From Myxococcales bacterium (lineage in GTDB: Bacteria; Myxococcota_A; Polyangia; Polyangiales; Polyangiaceae), in NCBI GenBank assembly GCA_947473045.1, contig CANJCO010000045.1, positions 1 to 40,663 of the forward strand: DNA of 40,663 bases. The letters are read 5' to 3'. The first letter of the stretch is position 1; each line of letters opens with the position of its first letter. The translations under genes and the position numbers were made by a program. A model generated the notes under the pieces. The model saw only the letters and a list, made by a program, of their open reading frames with translations, made no database searches and was not told the origin of the DNA. Shown here one piece after another: positions 1 to 9,064 of the stretch.

Positions 1-1
1 C

Positions 2-694
2 GCGGCAATCGGTCGTCGGACGCAGGAATCGCAGGACATTTCGATCGATCAGATTCGCACGCTCGTTCTCGCCCGCGCCGCATTTCCGCCGCACGAAGGG
101 CGTGCGCGCGTCTACGTGATCCGCGATGCCGACGAACTCAGTACCCCGGCGGCAAATGCGCTGCTCAAGACGCTCGAGGAGCCAACGCGCGGCACGTATT
201 TCATTCTCGTGACGGCGAAGTCGGGCACCCTGCTGTCGACGATTCGCTCGCGCGCGCAACGCATCCGGTTCGGCTTTCTTCCCGACGACGTGGTCGCACA
301 CGTCGCCACGTCGAAGGGAATCGATGCCGAACTGGCAACCCGACTCGCGCCGCTCGCAGGGGGGACCGTCGACGCTCTCCTCAGGCTCGCCGACGCGACC
401 ACCGCGGCAGGGCTCGAGACATTCGTCGCGCGGGCGCTCGAAGCCATTGACGCTCAGCATGTCGGTCCGGCGTTGGAGCTCGCAGCAGAGGCCAAGCAAG
501 CAAAAGGAGCTATCGAAGGCAACCTCGAGGCGTTGGCTGCACGATTTGCCTATGAAGGGCGACGACTCGGCCCCGGGGCGATGCAAGCCGCGGCGCGCCA
601 TCAACTCGCCAGCAAAGCAATCTCGGACCTCGCGCGCAACGCATCTGCTCAGCTCACGGTAGAGGCCATGCTGCTCAAGATGCGCAGAACGTGA
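2..694 (+). CDS. holB: DNA polymerase III delta' subunit, 3' part
   Basis: Clamp-loader subunit that helps load the beta sliding clamp during replication. The reading frame is open from base 2, so the N-terminus with the Walker A loop lies outside the window. Visible are the AAA+ Walker B/sensor region: VYVIRDADEL, then ANALLKTLEEP, a hallmark of HolB/DnaX, then the sensor-1 stretch TIRSRAQRI, where the more usual SRC is SRA. The C-terminal part of about 130 residues is alpha-helical and Ala-rich, as in the delta' collar domain. There is no long tau-like extension, which favours HolB over DnaX. It ends 13 bp from the end of a convergent gene. Confidence 0.85.
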   Translation, partial: AAIGRRTQESQDISIDQIRTLVLARAAFPPHEGRARVYVIRDADELSTPAANALLKTLEEPTRGTYFILVTAKSGTLLSTIRSRAQRIRFGFLPDDVVAHVATSKGIDAELATRLAPLAGGTVDALLRLADATTAAGLETFVARALEAIDAQHVGPALELAAEAKQAKGAIEGNLEALAARFAYEGRRLGPGAMQAAARHQLASKAISDLARNASAQLTVEAMLLKMRRT

Positions 695-707
695 AACGAG
701 TGTGCGC

Positions 708-1343
708 TCAGCCGCTGCGGTCGTCCTCGTCGTCGCGGCCGGGGAGAACATCGAACATTCCGTCTTCGAGCCGGCTTCCCGTCCACGCCCAGGCGCCGCC
801 TGATCCGGTGAGGACAAGCAATACGCAACCGGCGGCATCCGCGTACTCCCCGACGGTCGTAACGTCCCCTACGTCAGGCGTGCCGCTTCCAAGCCTGGTC
901 ACCCGGACGGGGATCCGCCGCACGCGCTCAAAACGATTCGCGCCGAATTCGATGGTCGACGGCGGCGCGCCCGCGAGTCCAAGCCCGAGCGCGTTCGCCA
1001 GGACCGGGACCAGCCACGCGAGCGAGGGCGCGGGCTCAAGTTTCGCGTAGATCGCGCGTTCGCCAGCGGCATCGGGCGCGATGAACAACGCCGCGGTGGG
1101 CCGCTGCTCCGACAGGACGAGCGCGCCGGCGAGCAAAGCTTCATCACCTCCGGCTCGCATCACGACATCGCCCAATTTGCAGCGGAAGCCGCTGAGCGAC
1201 GGCCCCGAAACGATCGGTGACCTCGGCGCGGCCGCAAGAGGCAGCGCGAGGCTCGGCGACGGTCTCGCGCGACGCTTCCAGTAAACGAACCGCCCAACCG
1301 ACAGGCCCGCAGCGACGACCGCTGCGGTCAGCAGCAAGCTCAC
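708..1343 (-). CDS. Membrane-anchored protein of unknown function
   Basis: 211 residues, not recognised. The first ~20 residues form a hydrophobic segment followed by WKRRAR, suggesting a single N-terminal membrane anchor with the remainder on one side of the membrane. The soluble part contains two beta-rich stretches, around residues 50-110 and 125-200; the second ends in an acidic tail (RDDEDDRSG). The GTG start overlaps the thiE stop (GTGA), so it is very likely translated with thiE as the last gene of a leftward operon. A link to thiamine metabolism is possible from position only. A DUF4178-like fold was considered for the C-terminal part but cannot be supported by eye. Confidence 0.7.
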   Translation of the reverse strand: MSLLLTAAVVAAGLSVGRFVYWKRRARPSPSLALPLAAAPRSPIVSGPSLSGFRCKLGDVVMRAGGDEALLAGALVLSEQRPTAALFIAPDAAGERAIYAKLEPAPSLAWLVPVLANALGLGLAGAPPSTIEFGANRFERVRRIPVRVTRLGSGTPDVGDVTTVGEYADAAGCVLLVLTGSGGAWAWTGSRLEDGMFDVLPGRDDEDDRSG

Positions 1344-2029
1344 GCGTCTCCCTCAGCAGGGGATCGCGAAGCGCCGACCGACAAGGCGGCCTGCAACGCG
1401 TTGGCCCGCGCCGTCACCCAATTGTAGACCTGTGCGGAGTCCGTGTCGCGCGGGGGCAAAAGGTCACCAATAACCGCTGCCATCGACGCAAACTCTCGGA
1501 TCATCGGCGCGCGCTCCAGCGTGACTCCGCCGATTGCGACCAGCGGGACGGCGGCACCGGAGCGCGCAACGAGGTGCGCGGCAGCCTCGAGGCCGGCGGG
1601 GCCAACCACGGGATCAGGATCGTGCTTGGAAGTCGTGTTGAACACGGGCCCATACGCCACGTACGCGGGGCGCTCCGCGAGCGCTCGGACCAGTTGACCG
1701 AGCGAGTGCGTTGAGATGCCAATGCGAAGTGCTGGCGCCTCGTCCCTGATGCGCCCCGGCAAAACGTCGCTCTGTCCAACGTGGAGTATGTCGGCGTGGC
1801 CGCGCACGGCGACGTCGATAAGATCATTGGCCACGAGCGGAACGCCAGCGGAGCGACAGACCGGCGCGAGCCGTTCGAGCCAAAAAATCGCCTCCGCGTC
1901 TGCTACGCCTTTCGCCCGCAGCTGGAGCATCGCGGGGCCGGCGTCGAGCGTCGCTTGCGCGAATCGCAGCACGTCGAGGCCGCGCAGTGTCAAGCTCGCT
2001 AAGTCCACGATCACATACAGGCCGCGCAT
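1340..2029 (-). CDS. thiE: Thiamine phosphate synthase
   Basis: Joins hydroxymethylpyrimidine pyrophosphate and thiazole phosphate to make thiamine phosphate in the cytoplasm. 229 residues, a normal length for a single-domain TIM-barrel ThiE. Family landmarks in order: LYVIVD at the first strand, MLQLRAK, PLVANDLIDVA, ADILHVGQSD (normally DGVHLGQ), RIGISTHS, YVAYGPVFNTTSK (phosphate-binding loop) and VPLVAIGGV. The ATG start lies 13 bp after the stop of the Rsm22-like gene, and the stop overlaps the next gene. No other thi genes are in the window. Confidence 0.93.
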   Translation of the reverse strand: MRGLYVIVDLASLTLRGLDVLRFAQATLDAGPAMLQLRAKGVADAEAIFWLERLAPVCRSAGVPLVANDLIDVAVRGHADILHVGQSDVLPGRIRDEAPALRIGISTHSLGQLVRALAERPAYVAYGPVFNTTSKHDPDPVVGPAGLEAAAHLVARSGAAVPLVAIGGVTLERAPMIREFASMAAVIGDLLPPRDTDSAQVYNWVTARANALQAALSVGASRSPAEGDA

Positions 2030-2042
2030 CGTTTGATTCTGG

Positions 2043-3236
2043 CTACCGGCGGGGACTCAGGTCGTCAACAAGCTCGGTGCGCACGGCATCGAGCGCCAAG
2101 CGCCCGCTACCGACCGGCGGATCGAAAGACAACAGATCGCCGCGGACGGCGCTGTCCCACGCGCCGCGGTTATCGCGCTCACGATCGAGCACGAACGGTC
2201 GCGCCCTGCCCGGCCCCTCCGCTGTCTCACCGCAGAGCAGCATTTCGCGCTTCCCCTTGCTGACCAGCGCGGAAGAAACCACGCGGACCAACCCGCGAGC
2301 ATTGGATGCAACGCTCCGCAGCGTCGCACCATCGCGGCGCAAAACAAGATACGAAAAGGTGAGTCCCTCCCAGCGCAGGCCGGCCGCGCGCGCCAGAGGA
2401 ACGAGCCACTCAGGCAAGTCGAGCGGCAAGTCTTCGTGACACCAGTCCCCCTTCGTTGCGAGTGCCGGACACGCCGCCCGATGCAGGCATGGAGCGAACA
2501 GCGTGACGGCCTCGCTCGCCATCAGGCGCTCGCGCACGCGGTGAAGGTGACGCGTTCGGTCGCGCAACGCCGGCTCCACGACGACGAGGGCGCCGCTGTG
2601 GCTGACGCGCTCGCGCAGCGTAGTTTTCAGCCATTCTGCGTGAAGATCAGCGCGCTCGGCCTCGCCGTAGGCGCGATCGAGCTCGGACAGTACCTGCCCG
2701 GCGATCACGAGATCGAAGACGCCGCTCGCCTCCTTCGCGTCGCGATGCGAGAGGCCACGCAGCGACAGCTCGATCCCTCCAATACGCGATGCTGCGCGCA
2801 CGACCGCCTCGCCGGCGCGCATCGCTTCGAGATCGGAGTCGACCCACGTCGCGTCGATACTCCCCCGCTGTCCGGCCTTCGCGAGGGCGATCGCCACGCC
2901 GACGGACATCGCGCCCATTCCCGCGCCGATGTCGAGCACCGAGACCGACCCGCCGTGCGCGGCAAGCAGTCCTGACGACACGAGCTCGCGCACCGCGCAC
3001 GCGCCCTTGGCGACATCTCGCGGGAATGAAAACCCGAGGCGCGCTGCGAGAGCGCGGTCGCCTCGCGAACTGCCCTCGGGAGCGAGCCCGTTGTAGACTT
3101 TCGATAATTCTGCGACCGGGCCCGCCAGCTCCTTTGCGCTCGCGGGCCACCCCTTCGCGCGAGCAACGGACGCAAGCAATGCCTGCCAATCATCTCCAAG
3201 CGGCAGGCTCGCCGACAGCGGTTCGGGTGAGGGCAT
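2043..3236 (-). CDS. Rsm22-family small-ribosomal-subunit methyltransferase
   Basis: 397 residues. A class I SAM-binding fold is evident from VLDIGAGMGAMS (residues ~100) and a later acidic strand, ATWVDSD. The FPRDVAKGA stretch before it and the Cys cluster after it are typical of the Rsm22/METTL17 family, which binds the small ribosomal subunit. Cysteines sit in APCLHRAACP and GDWCHED (C-x5-C-x9-C), with a fourth candidate in MLLCGE about 69 residues later; in studied family members four such cysteines hold an iron-sulfur cluster. The ATG gives MPSPEP. First gene of the leftward set with thiE. Whether the bacterial protein methylates rRNA or acts as an assembly factor is not decidable here. 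Confidence 0.8.
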   Translation of the reverse strand: MPSPEPLSASLPLGDDWQALLASVARAKGWPASAKELAGPVAELSKVYNGLAPEGSSRGDRALAARLGFSFPRDVAKGACAVRELVSSGLLAAHGGSVSVLDIGAGMGAMSVGVAIALAKAGQRGSIDATWVDSDLEAMRAGEAVVRAASRIGGIELSLRGLSHRDAKEASGVFDLVIAGQVLSELDRAYGEAERADLHAEWLKTTLRERVSHSGALVVVEPALRDRTRHLHRVRERLMASEAVTLFAPCLHRAACPALATKGDWCHEDLPLDLPEWLVPLARAAGLRWEGLTFSYLVLRRDGATLRSVASNARGLVRVVSSALVSKGKREMLLCGETAEGPGRARPFVLDRERDNRGAWDSAVRGDLLSFDPPVGSGRLALDAVRTELVDDLSPRR

Positions 3237-3329
3237 TTTCGCCGAAGGCTAGTGGCACGCGCAGACCGGGTGCAAGCGTGGAACGTGGCTACGAGCGGCC
3301 GTGGCGCGCGTGGTAGGCTTCGAAATCAC

Positions 3330-4238
3330 ATGCGATTTCATCTCTGCATCGGGGCGCTGGGCCTCGCGACGGGCGCGTGCTCCGCGTCCCCGCCGCAGTC
3401 CGTATTGCCCAACGCCCAGGCCGCGATCGACCGCATGCGTGCGACGACGGCGTGCGGAAACGCGGTCCAGGCCGAGGCCAAAATCGACCATTTCGGAAAA
3501 GGCGAGCGCATTCGCACCAGCCTGATGCTCATCGCCGCGCGACCCGCGCGCGTGCGCCTCGACGTCATCGAATTCAGCAACACCCTCGCCACGCTGACGA
3601 GCGACGGGTCCACATTCGCGCTGTCCGACCTGCGGGAGAAGCGCTTCCTGACAGGGCCCGCGAGCGCGTGCAACATCGCGAGGCTCACCCAGGTACCCGT
3701 GCCCGCCAACGTGCTGGTCGACCTGTTCAGGGGGCAGCCTCCGATCCTCAAGCACAACGCCCCCTCTGCCGCGATCGCGTGGAGCGGCAAAGGGTATTAC
3801 GTGGTCACCATCGAAGGCGGGCGAGACGCGCGCGAAGAACTCCACATCGTCCCAAGACGCGACGACTGGCTGAGGCCGTGGAACGAGCAGCGTATGCGCC
3901 TGCTGGACGTTCGGGTGTGGCAACGAGGGGTCCTGCTTTATCAGGCCGAGCTCGAAGGCCACGAGCCCGCACCGATGGCGCCGGCGCCGGCGGCCACGTC
4001 CGTCGATCCCGAGGACATCGCGCTCGGCATCACGGCCGCAGTGGCCCAACTGAGCGGCCCCGCTTGCGACGCCGAGGTGCCCCGTCGATTGCACGTCAGC
4101 GTGCCATCGCTCGGTGAAGACGTGCTGTTCCGATACGATAAGATTCTCTGGAATCCGTTGCTCACGGCGAGCACGTTTTCCCAGGCGGCGCCGGCCGCGA
4201 CCGAGCAGGAGCAAGTATCTTGCGATGACGATCGGTGA
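3330..4238 (+). CDS. Lipoprotein, LolA/LolB-like fold suspected
   Basis: 302 residues from the ATG at 3330. An upstream in-frame GTG would add 26 non-signal residues and bury the signal peptide, so I prefer the internal ATG. MRFHLCIGALGLATGACS is a lipoprotein signal with the lipid-modified Cys at 17. The body alternates strands and charged turns: RVRLDVIEF, LTSDGSTFALSDLREKRF and a proline-flanked NVLVDLFRGQPP. That pattern is seen in lipoprotein carrier-type half-barrels (LolA/LolB and relatives), but this is a fold impression, not a clear family match. It ends 3 bp from the convergent phosphodiesterase gene. Likely anchored in the outer membrane. Confidence 0.72.
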   Translation: MRFHLCIGALGLATGACSASPPQSVLPNAQAAIDRMRATTACGNAVQAEAKIDHFGKGERIRTSLMLIAARPARVRLDVIEFSNTLATLTSDGSTFALSDLREKRFLTGPASACNIARLTQVPVPANVLVDLFRGQPPILKHNAPSAAIAWSGKGYYVVTIEGGRDAREELHIVPRRDDWLRPWNEQRMRLLDVRVWQRGVLLYQAELEGHEPAPMAPAPAATSVDPEDIALGITAAVAQLSGPACDAEVPRRLHVSVPSLGEDVLFRYDKILWNPLLTASTFSQAAPAATEQEQVSCDDDR

Positions 4239-4241
4239 CGG

Positions 4242-4988
4242 TCAGGGTGCCGCTGACAGCGCTTCGACCATCGTTGCCGGCGCGTCTGTGATCAACCAGT
4301 TCACGCCCGCAGCCGACAGGCTCCGCGCCTCGGCCGGGTCGTTGACGGTCCATGCGCCGCAAAAAAGTCCGCGGCGGCGCAATCGCGCGATGCGGTGAGG
4401 CAACGCCTGCGATCGCTCGAAATGAACGCCCGCGGCGATTGGCAAGCGAACGAACGCCCGAACGCACATCATCGCGTAGCGCTGCGCCTCGTTCGTGAGC
4501 AGCGCCGTTGGCGCCCGTAGTCCCATCGCGCGTACCAGCCACAGCAGCCGCGGGTCGAACGAGGAGATCACCAGACGGCCGTCGTAGCCCGAGAGCTCTC
4601 GCGCGACCGCACGCGCGAGCGCGACCTTGTCGCGAACGTCGTACTTTATTTCGACGTTGAGCATCATGTCGCGCTCGCGGCACAATGTGAGCACCTCGGC
4701 GAGGCGCGGCGCGCGCTCCGGTCCACCGAACAGCCGCACGGCCGAAAGCTCCGCAAGCGGCAGCGCCTCGACCTCGCGTGGGTCGCGGCCGTCCGTCGCA
4801 CGTGCAAGGCCTGGATCGTGAAAGACCACGACCTCCCCGCTCGCGCAGAGCCGCACGTCGAGTTCGATGCCGTCGGCGCCCTCCAGCTTCGCCCGCTCGA
4901 ACGCCCGCATCGTATTTTCGGCGGGCCACGAGGGGCCGCGACCGCCGCGATGGCCGAGGATTAGCGTGCGCGCGGCGCGAACTCCCAC
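4242..4988 (-). CDS. Glycerophosphodiester phosphodiesterase
   Basis: 248 residues. Hydrolyses deacylated phospholipid head groups to glycerol-3-phosphate and an alcohol. All family landmarks are present in order: LGHRGG at the N-terminus, PAENTMRAF, GIELDVRL, VVFHDP (catalytic His and metal ligands), LNVEIK, VISSFDP, CGAWTVND and LITDAP. No signal peptide is visible, so it is probably cytoplasmic, like UgpQ. The GTG start directly abuts the TAA stop of the DHH gene with no spacer, implying translational coupling in a two-gene leftward operon. Confidence 0.92.
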   Translation of the reverse strand: MGVRAARTLILGHRGGRGPSWPAENTMRAFERAKLEGADGIELDVRLCASGEVVVFHDPGLARATDGRDPREVEALPLAELSAVRLFGGPERAPRLAEVLTLCRERDMMLNVEIKYDVRDKVALARAVARELSGYDGRLVISSFDPRLLWLVRAMGLRAPTALLTNEAQRYAMMCVRAFVRLPIAAGVHFERSQALPHRIARLRRRGLFCGAWTVNDPAEARSLSAAGVNWLITDAPATMVEALSAAP

Positions 4989-5981
4989 TTACCGACCGGC
5001 AGCCGGAGCTTCGAGCGCCGCGACAATCTCAGCAGCGATCGATCGAACGGCCCCTGTGTCGTCGGGCTTCAGGCTCACCGCCCCAACCACAGGATGCCCG
5101 CCGCCTCCGTATTTCTCGCAGATCTGAGCGATATCGTGCGTGCGGGGCGCCTTGCACCACGGATTGTATCCTACACTTATCTTGGCCTTGTCCCGCGCGC
5201 GGGTCAGCACCACGGAATAGGCGCGATCGGGATAGAGCGCATAGGTCACAAACTTCGTCGCGACGTCGATCTTCTCGTGCAGCAGGTCTACGAGCACGAC
5301 GGGCCCACGTTCGGACGCGTTCGCCTTGACGAGGTCGACGAAGCGCGAGTTCTGATCGCGCAGCGGTTGGTACGCAAGCTGGATGTCCTTCGCGGTTGCG
5401 ACTTCCTCAAGCGAAGCATGGCTCAGTCGCGGAACCATTCGCGTGAGAAACGCGTCGTCGCCCTGGTGTTCGACGACCGTCATCAGTTGAAGCGCAGGCT
5501 CGGCACGCGCGACGGCCATCTCCGCGCTCGGAAAACGCGCCGAGTCGATGATGTCGGCCCAGCGAACGAGCTCGTCGAAGCGCGAAAAATCGAGGCCGAA
5601 CGAGGACGCCGCGATGTCCGCGATCAGCTTGGTGCACGATGAATAGGCGCCGTCGTGAAAGAAGCGACGAGGAGTCTCTCCGGCAGAGGCAGCGTAGGCC
5701 GTTCGCTCCCCATCCGTAGGAAACGCCGACACATGGTGGTCGAAGTACCACGTGAGTTTGTCACTTGCGCTGAAGCGGTAGTCGAGAATGGCGTTGTCGA
5801 TTCCGACGAGCTTCGCGGGATCCACACCATTTTGACCGGGTCCGTAGCCGCACGCGACGTACTCAAAATCGGCCGCCCCGGAGAGCTCCCGGGCCAGGTG
5901 CGAAAAGACGACCGCCGAACACAGACCGTCGAAACAGTGACCGTGGGTCGCGACCACAAAACGACGGTTACCGGAGTTCAT
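4989..5981 (-). CDS. DHH-family phosphoesterase
   Basis: 330 residues from the ATG at 5981 (MNSGNRRF); an ATG at 5999 would add six residues, and the open frame upstream overlaps the divergent VOC gene and looks unreal. Motif I reads ATHGHCFDGLCSAVVF, a variant in which the usual second acidic residue is replaced. The signature is WYFDHHVSAFP. A DHHA1-type nucleic-acid- or substrate-binding end carries YGGGGHPVVGAV. This domain order matches small DHH/DHHA1 phosphoesterases such as nanoRNase/pAp phosphatases, but the substrate cannot be assigned. Metal-dependent, cytoplasmic. Coupled to the downstream glycerophosphodiesterase gene. Confidence 0.85.
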   Translation of the reverse strand: MNSGNRRFVVATHGHCFDGLCSAVVFSHLARELSGAADFEYVACGYGPGQNGVDPAKLVGIDNAILDYRFSASDKLTWYFDHHVSAFPTDGERTAYAASAGETPRRFFHDGAYSSCTKLIADIAASSFGLDFSRFDELVRWADIIDSARFPSAEMAVARAEPALQLMTVVEHQGDDAFLTRMVPRLSHASLEEVATAKDIQLAYQPLRDQNSRFVDLVKANASERGPVVLVDLLHEKIDVATKFVTYALYPDRAYSVVLTRARDKAKISVGYNPWCKAPRTHDIAQICEKYGGGGHPVVGAVSLKPDDTGAVRSIAAEIVAALEAPAAGR

Positions 5982-6011
5982 TTCGGCTACGACTACCATA
6001 GGAAGACATTC

Positions 6012-6359
6012 ATGCGTATCCACCACGTGGCGCTGCGAACGCGCGACATCGCGCGACTCACAGCGTTCTACTGCGAGGTGCTCGCGTTTGTGATCTCCGA
6101 CAGGCACGCGGCGCGCAGCGTTTGGCTTCGCGCCGGCGACGCGATCGTGATGATCGAGCAGGCCGATTCCGCGGAGCCTGAGCCGGCGGCCGGCTCGATG
6201 GACATGATTGCATTTTGCATTGATCCGCGCGACCGCGCGAATTTTGAAGCCCGTTTCGCTGCCGCCGGCGTCGTCGTCGAAGCCCGCACAGCCTACACTT
6301 TGTACGTCCGCGATCCGGACGGCCGCCGCGTGGGACTAAGCCACTACCCCGAGACGTAA
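6012..6359 (+). CDS. VOC-family (glyoxalase/bleomycin-resistance fold) protein
   Basis: 115 residues, one paired beta-alpha-beta-beta-beta module. It starts MRIHHVALRTRDIARLTAFY, the classic first strand and helix with the metal-binding His. It ends LYVRDPDGRRVGLSHY, the classic last strands with DPDG. Family members include glyoxalase I, dioxygenases and drug-binding proteins; the small size and lack of further landmarks prevent a substrate call. The start at 6012 is chosen because the fold begins there. Only 30 bp separate it from the divergent DHH gene start. Confidence 0.85.
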   Translation: MRIHHVALRTRDIARLTAFYCEVLAFVISDRHAARSVWLRAGDAIVMIEQADSAEPEPAAGSMDMIAFCIDPRDRANFEARFAAAGVVVEARTAYTLYVRDPDGRRVGLSHYPET

Positions 6360-6473
6360 ATCTGCGGCGCTTTCAGCGCAGGCGCGGTGTGGTAGCGTGA
6401 AGACGTGCATTCTTCGAGCAGGCCCTCGATTGGAACTTCCGGCTCCGCGCCGCGCGCGCGGCTGGAACAAACC

Positions 6474-8039
6474 ATGATCATGGGCCCGGGCACGCGGCTC
6501 GGACGTTACGAGATCATCACGCACCTCGCGAGCGGCGGGATGGCGAGCGTCTACGTCGCGCGAATGACGGCGGCCGCCGGCTTTCACCGACTGGTCGCGA
6601 TCAAGCGCATGCACGGGCACATCGCCGGCGACGAGCAGTTCGTCAAAATGTTCATGGACGAGGCACGCCTCGCTGCGCGCATTCGCCACCCGAACGTCGT
6701 GCCGACGCTCGACCTCGAAAACGACGACAGCGGCCTGTATTTGGCGATGGAGTTCATCGAGGGCGACTCGCTTTTGGGGCTGCTGAAAGCGGCGGCCAGG
6801 CGCGGAGAGCGCATGCCTGCCGAGATCGCGCTCAAAATCACCCTCGACGCGCTCCAGGGCCTGCACGCGGCCCACGAGCTGCTCGGCGATCGGGGCGAGT
6901 CGCTGAACCTGGTTCACCGCGACGTATCGCCGCACAATATTCTCGTTGGACAGGACGGCGCTGCCCGCATTACCGACTTCGGAATCGCGCGCGCCGAAGA
7001 ACGAATCGCCCACACCCGCGAAGGCCAAATCAAAGGCAAGTTGAGCTACATGGCGCCCGAGACGACGTCGGGCGGCCCGTTCGATCGGCGCGCCGACATC
7101 TTCTCGTCGGCGGTGGTCATCTGGGAATGCCTCGCCGGGCGCCGCATGTTCAAGGCAGGTAACGACATCGAGCTGCTCCGCGCGCTGCTCGACAACCCGA
7201 TCCCGCACCTGCGAGAGGTCGCGCCCGAATACACGGAGGCGCTCGACGCTGTGCTCGCGCGCGCGCTCGAGCGCGATCCCGAGGCACGATTCGACACCGC
7301 CGCAGACTTCGCCGACGCGCTCGAAGCCGCTGCAGCGCCGGTCGAAATTGCTACGCAACGCGCGGTCGCAGCCTACGTCAAAGATCTCGCCGGGGAGCAC
7401 ATCGCCGAGGTCGAGGCCGCCGTCCGCGGGTTTACCGACGGCACCGCGACGCTGATGCGACTGCTGCCGATCGGCGAGCACCTTCCGACCGCGCACGGCG
7501 AGCGCGGCTTCGGCACCGGGACGCCCTCCACCGCGCCCGACGCCGCGCTCGTTCGCAACGCGGCCCGCTCGCTCGAGAGCCCGCCGTCGCGCAAGCGCGC
7601 GGTGCTCATTGGGCTCCTTGCCGGCGCCCTCGTGGTGCTCGGCGCGGCGGTCGCGAGCGTCACGCTGCTCGTCGCGACGGCGCCGCGTGCGCAACCCGGC
7701 GCGCAACCCGCGGGAGCGGAACGGGAAGCTCCCCAGGGGCCGCCGGCTGCGCAGGCGACTGCCTCCGCGCCCGCCCAAGCCGCCGATCCCGTCACAAGCG
7801 CTACCGTTCTTTCCATTCCGACCGTCGCGCTCGCCGCGCCAACCGCGGGCGATCCGCCTGCGCTCAGGCCGGCACCCGTGACGGCCACGTCAATCGCGAC
7901 AGACGCCTCGGCGCCGGCGCCCCTCGCCGTTCAGGTTCCCGTGGCAACCCCGGCGATCGTCACTGCGCCGCCTCCGCCCGCGCAAGCGCCACCGCCTCGC
8001 GCGACAGCGAATCCCTCTTTCAACCCCGAAGCGATGTGA
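6474..8039 (+). CDS. Membrane-anchored Ser/Thr protein kinase
   Basis: 521 residues. The kinase domain spans ~10-300: glycine loop LASGGMASV, ATP-site Lys44 in VAIKRMH, Glu63 in the C-helix, catalytic Asp150 in VHRDVSPHN, DFG at 168-170, and MAPE. All catalytic residues are present, so it should be active. A helical region follows (about 310-370), then one transmembrane segment (~385-408, LIGLLAGALVVLGAAV), then an Ala/Pro-rich extracytoplasmic tail of ~110 residues with no recognisable domain. The ATG at 6474 fits the kinase start; a GTG at 6405 would add 23 residues. The stop TGA overlaps the next ATG (TGATG), so kinase and exported TPR protein are translationally coupled. Confidence 0.92.
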   Translation: MIMGPGTRLGRYEIITHLASGGMASVYVARMTAAAGFHRLVAIKRMHGHIAGDEQFVKMFMDEARLAARIRHPNVVPTLDLENDDSGLYLAMEFIEGDSLLGLLKAAARRGERMPAEIALKITLDALQGLHAAHELLGDRGESLNLVHRDVSPHNILVGQDGAARITDFGIARAEERIAHTREGQIKGKLSYMAPETTSGGPFDRRADIFSSAVVIWECLAGRRMFKAGNDIELLRALLDNPIPHLREVAPEYTEALDAVLARALERDPEARFDTAADFADALEAAAAPVEIATQRAVAAYVKDLAGEHIAEVEAAVRGFTDGTATLMRLLPIGEHLPTAHGERGFGTGTPSTAPDAALVRNAARSLESPPSRKRAVLIGLLAGALVVLGAAVASVTLLVATAPRAQPGAQPAGAEREAPQGPPAAQATASAPAQAADPVTSATVLSIPTVALAAPTAGDPPALRPAPVTATSIATDASAPAPLAVQVPVATPAIVTAPPPPAQAPPPRATANPSFNPEAM

Positions 8040-9064
8040 TGCGCCGCCCTACCCTACACGCCTTGATTTTCTGCCTCGTCGCGTCAGCCGCTGCGGCGGC
8101 ACCTGCCGCCGCACAGAGCCAGCAGGCCGTCGCGCAGTCGCGATTCAACAAGGGCAGAGAGCTGTTCATCGCCGGCAACTACAGCGACGCCGTGACCGAA
8201 TTCCGCGCCGCGACAGAGTTGGTCGAAAGTCCGAACACACGCCTCTACATCGCTCGATGCGAGCGCGAGCTGGGCCACTTCGCCCGCGCCTACGTCGAGT
8301 ACGGGCGCGCGGAGACAGAAGCCGCAGACCGCAGCGCGAGCGACGCCCGCTACGCCAGCACCCGCGACGCCGCCAAGCAGGAGTCCGCCACAATCGAGGC
8401 CAAATTTGGACACATTGTCGTGAGAGGCGATGGACTGCCGAAAGACATCGTGCTCACGGTCGCCGGCTCGGCGATGAGCGCTGCTGCAATCGGGATCGCC
8501 ATGCCCGTCGACCCGGGCACCGTCGAAGTTTCCGCAACAGCGCGCGGGTTCAAGGCATTTCGCAAAAGCGCGGAGGTACGCGCCGGCGAAGAGTCGACGC
8601 TCACGATTGCGCTCGATCGGGAAGCCGAATCCGTCGGCCCGTCGAGTCCGGACGGCGCGGAGCCGAATCCCCAGCCTGACGCGGCGGTGGCGGTCGAACG
8701 ACGGGGCGGCGGAGCGCGCACAGCCGGCTTCGTCGTCGGGGGCGCGGGAGCTGTCGGCGTCGTGCTCTTCGGCACCTTCGCCGGGCTCGCACAGAGCCGT
8801 TTCGCCCAGCTCCAGGCGGACTGCGGAGCCCACTGCGGAGCCCAGTATCAGTCACAAATCGACGAGGGACGGCAGCGCCAGCTCATCGCGAATGTCTCTC
8901 TCGGCGCGGGAGCTGCCCTGCTTGTCACTGGCGCGATCATGATCGCCGTGGGCGGTCCGCGTTTGGTGACGAAAGCCGCAGAGGCGACCTCTCGCCTGCT
9001 GCCAATCGCCGGCCCGACGCCTGACGGGCGCGGCGCTAACGTAGGTATTATACATGCATTTTAG
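8039..9064 (+). CDS. Exported TPR/PEGA-like protein with C-terminal membrane segments
   Basis: 341 residues. A cleavable signal peptide ends around AAAPAAAQS. Residues ~30-95 form a tetratricopeptide pair (FNKGRELFIAGNYSDAV, LYIARCERELG). Residues ~120-200 form a beta-sandwich resembling a PEGA or carboxypeptidase-regulatory fold (IVVRGDGLP, VDPGTVEVSATARGF). An acidic/Pro linker follows, then two hydrophobic segments (about 226-248 and 285-305) separated by a short loop with two Cys (CGAHCG). The ATG at 8039 overlaps the kinase stop, and the end overlaps the next gene by 11 nt. This architecture recurs next to myxobacterial kinases; it may be a partner or target of the kinase. Confidence 0.78.
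   Translation: MRRPTLHALIFCLVASAAAAAPAAAQSQQAVAQSRFNKGRELFIAGNYSDAVTEFRAATELVESPNTRLYIARCERELGHFARAYVEYGRAETEAADRSASDARYASTRDAAKQESATIEAKFGHIVVRGDGLPKDIVLTVAGSAMSAAAIGIAMPVDPGTVEVSATARGFKAFRKSAEVRAGEESTLTIALDREAESVGPSSPDGAEPNPQPDAAVAVERRGGGARTAGFVVGGAGAVGVVLFGTFAGLAQSRFAQLQADCGAHCGAQYQSQIDEGRQRQLIANVSLGAGAALLVTGAIMIAVGGPRLVTKAAEATSRLLPIAGPTPDGRGANVGIIHAF

Noticed and set aside
6336-7778. Leftward open frame of 480 codons
   Set aside because: Antisense shadow of a kinase with all catalytic motifs; very Arg-rich, as expected from GC-rich complement reading.
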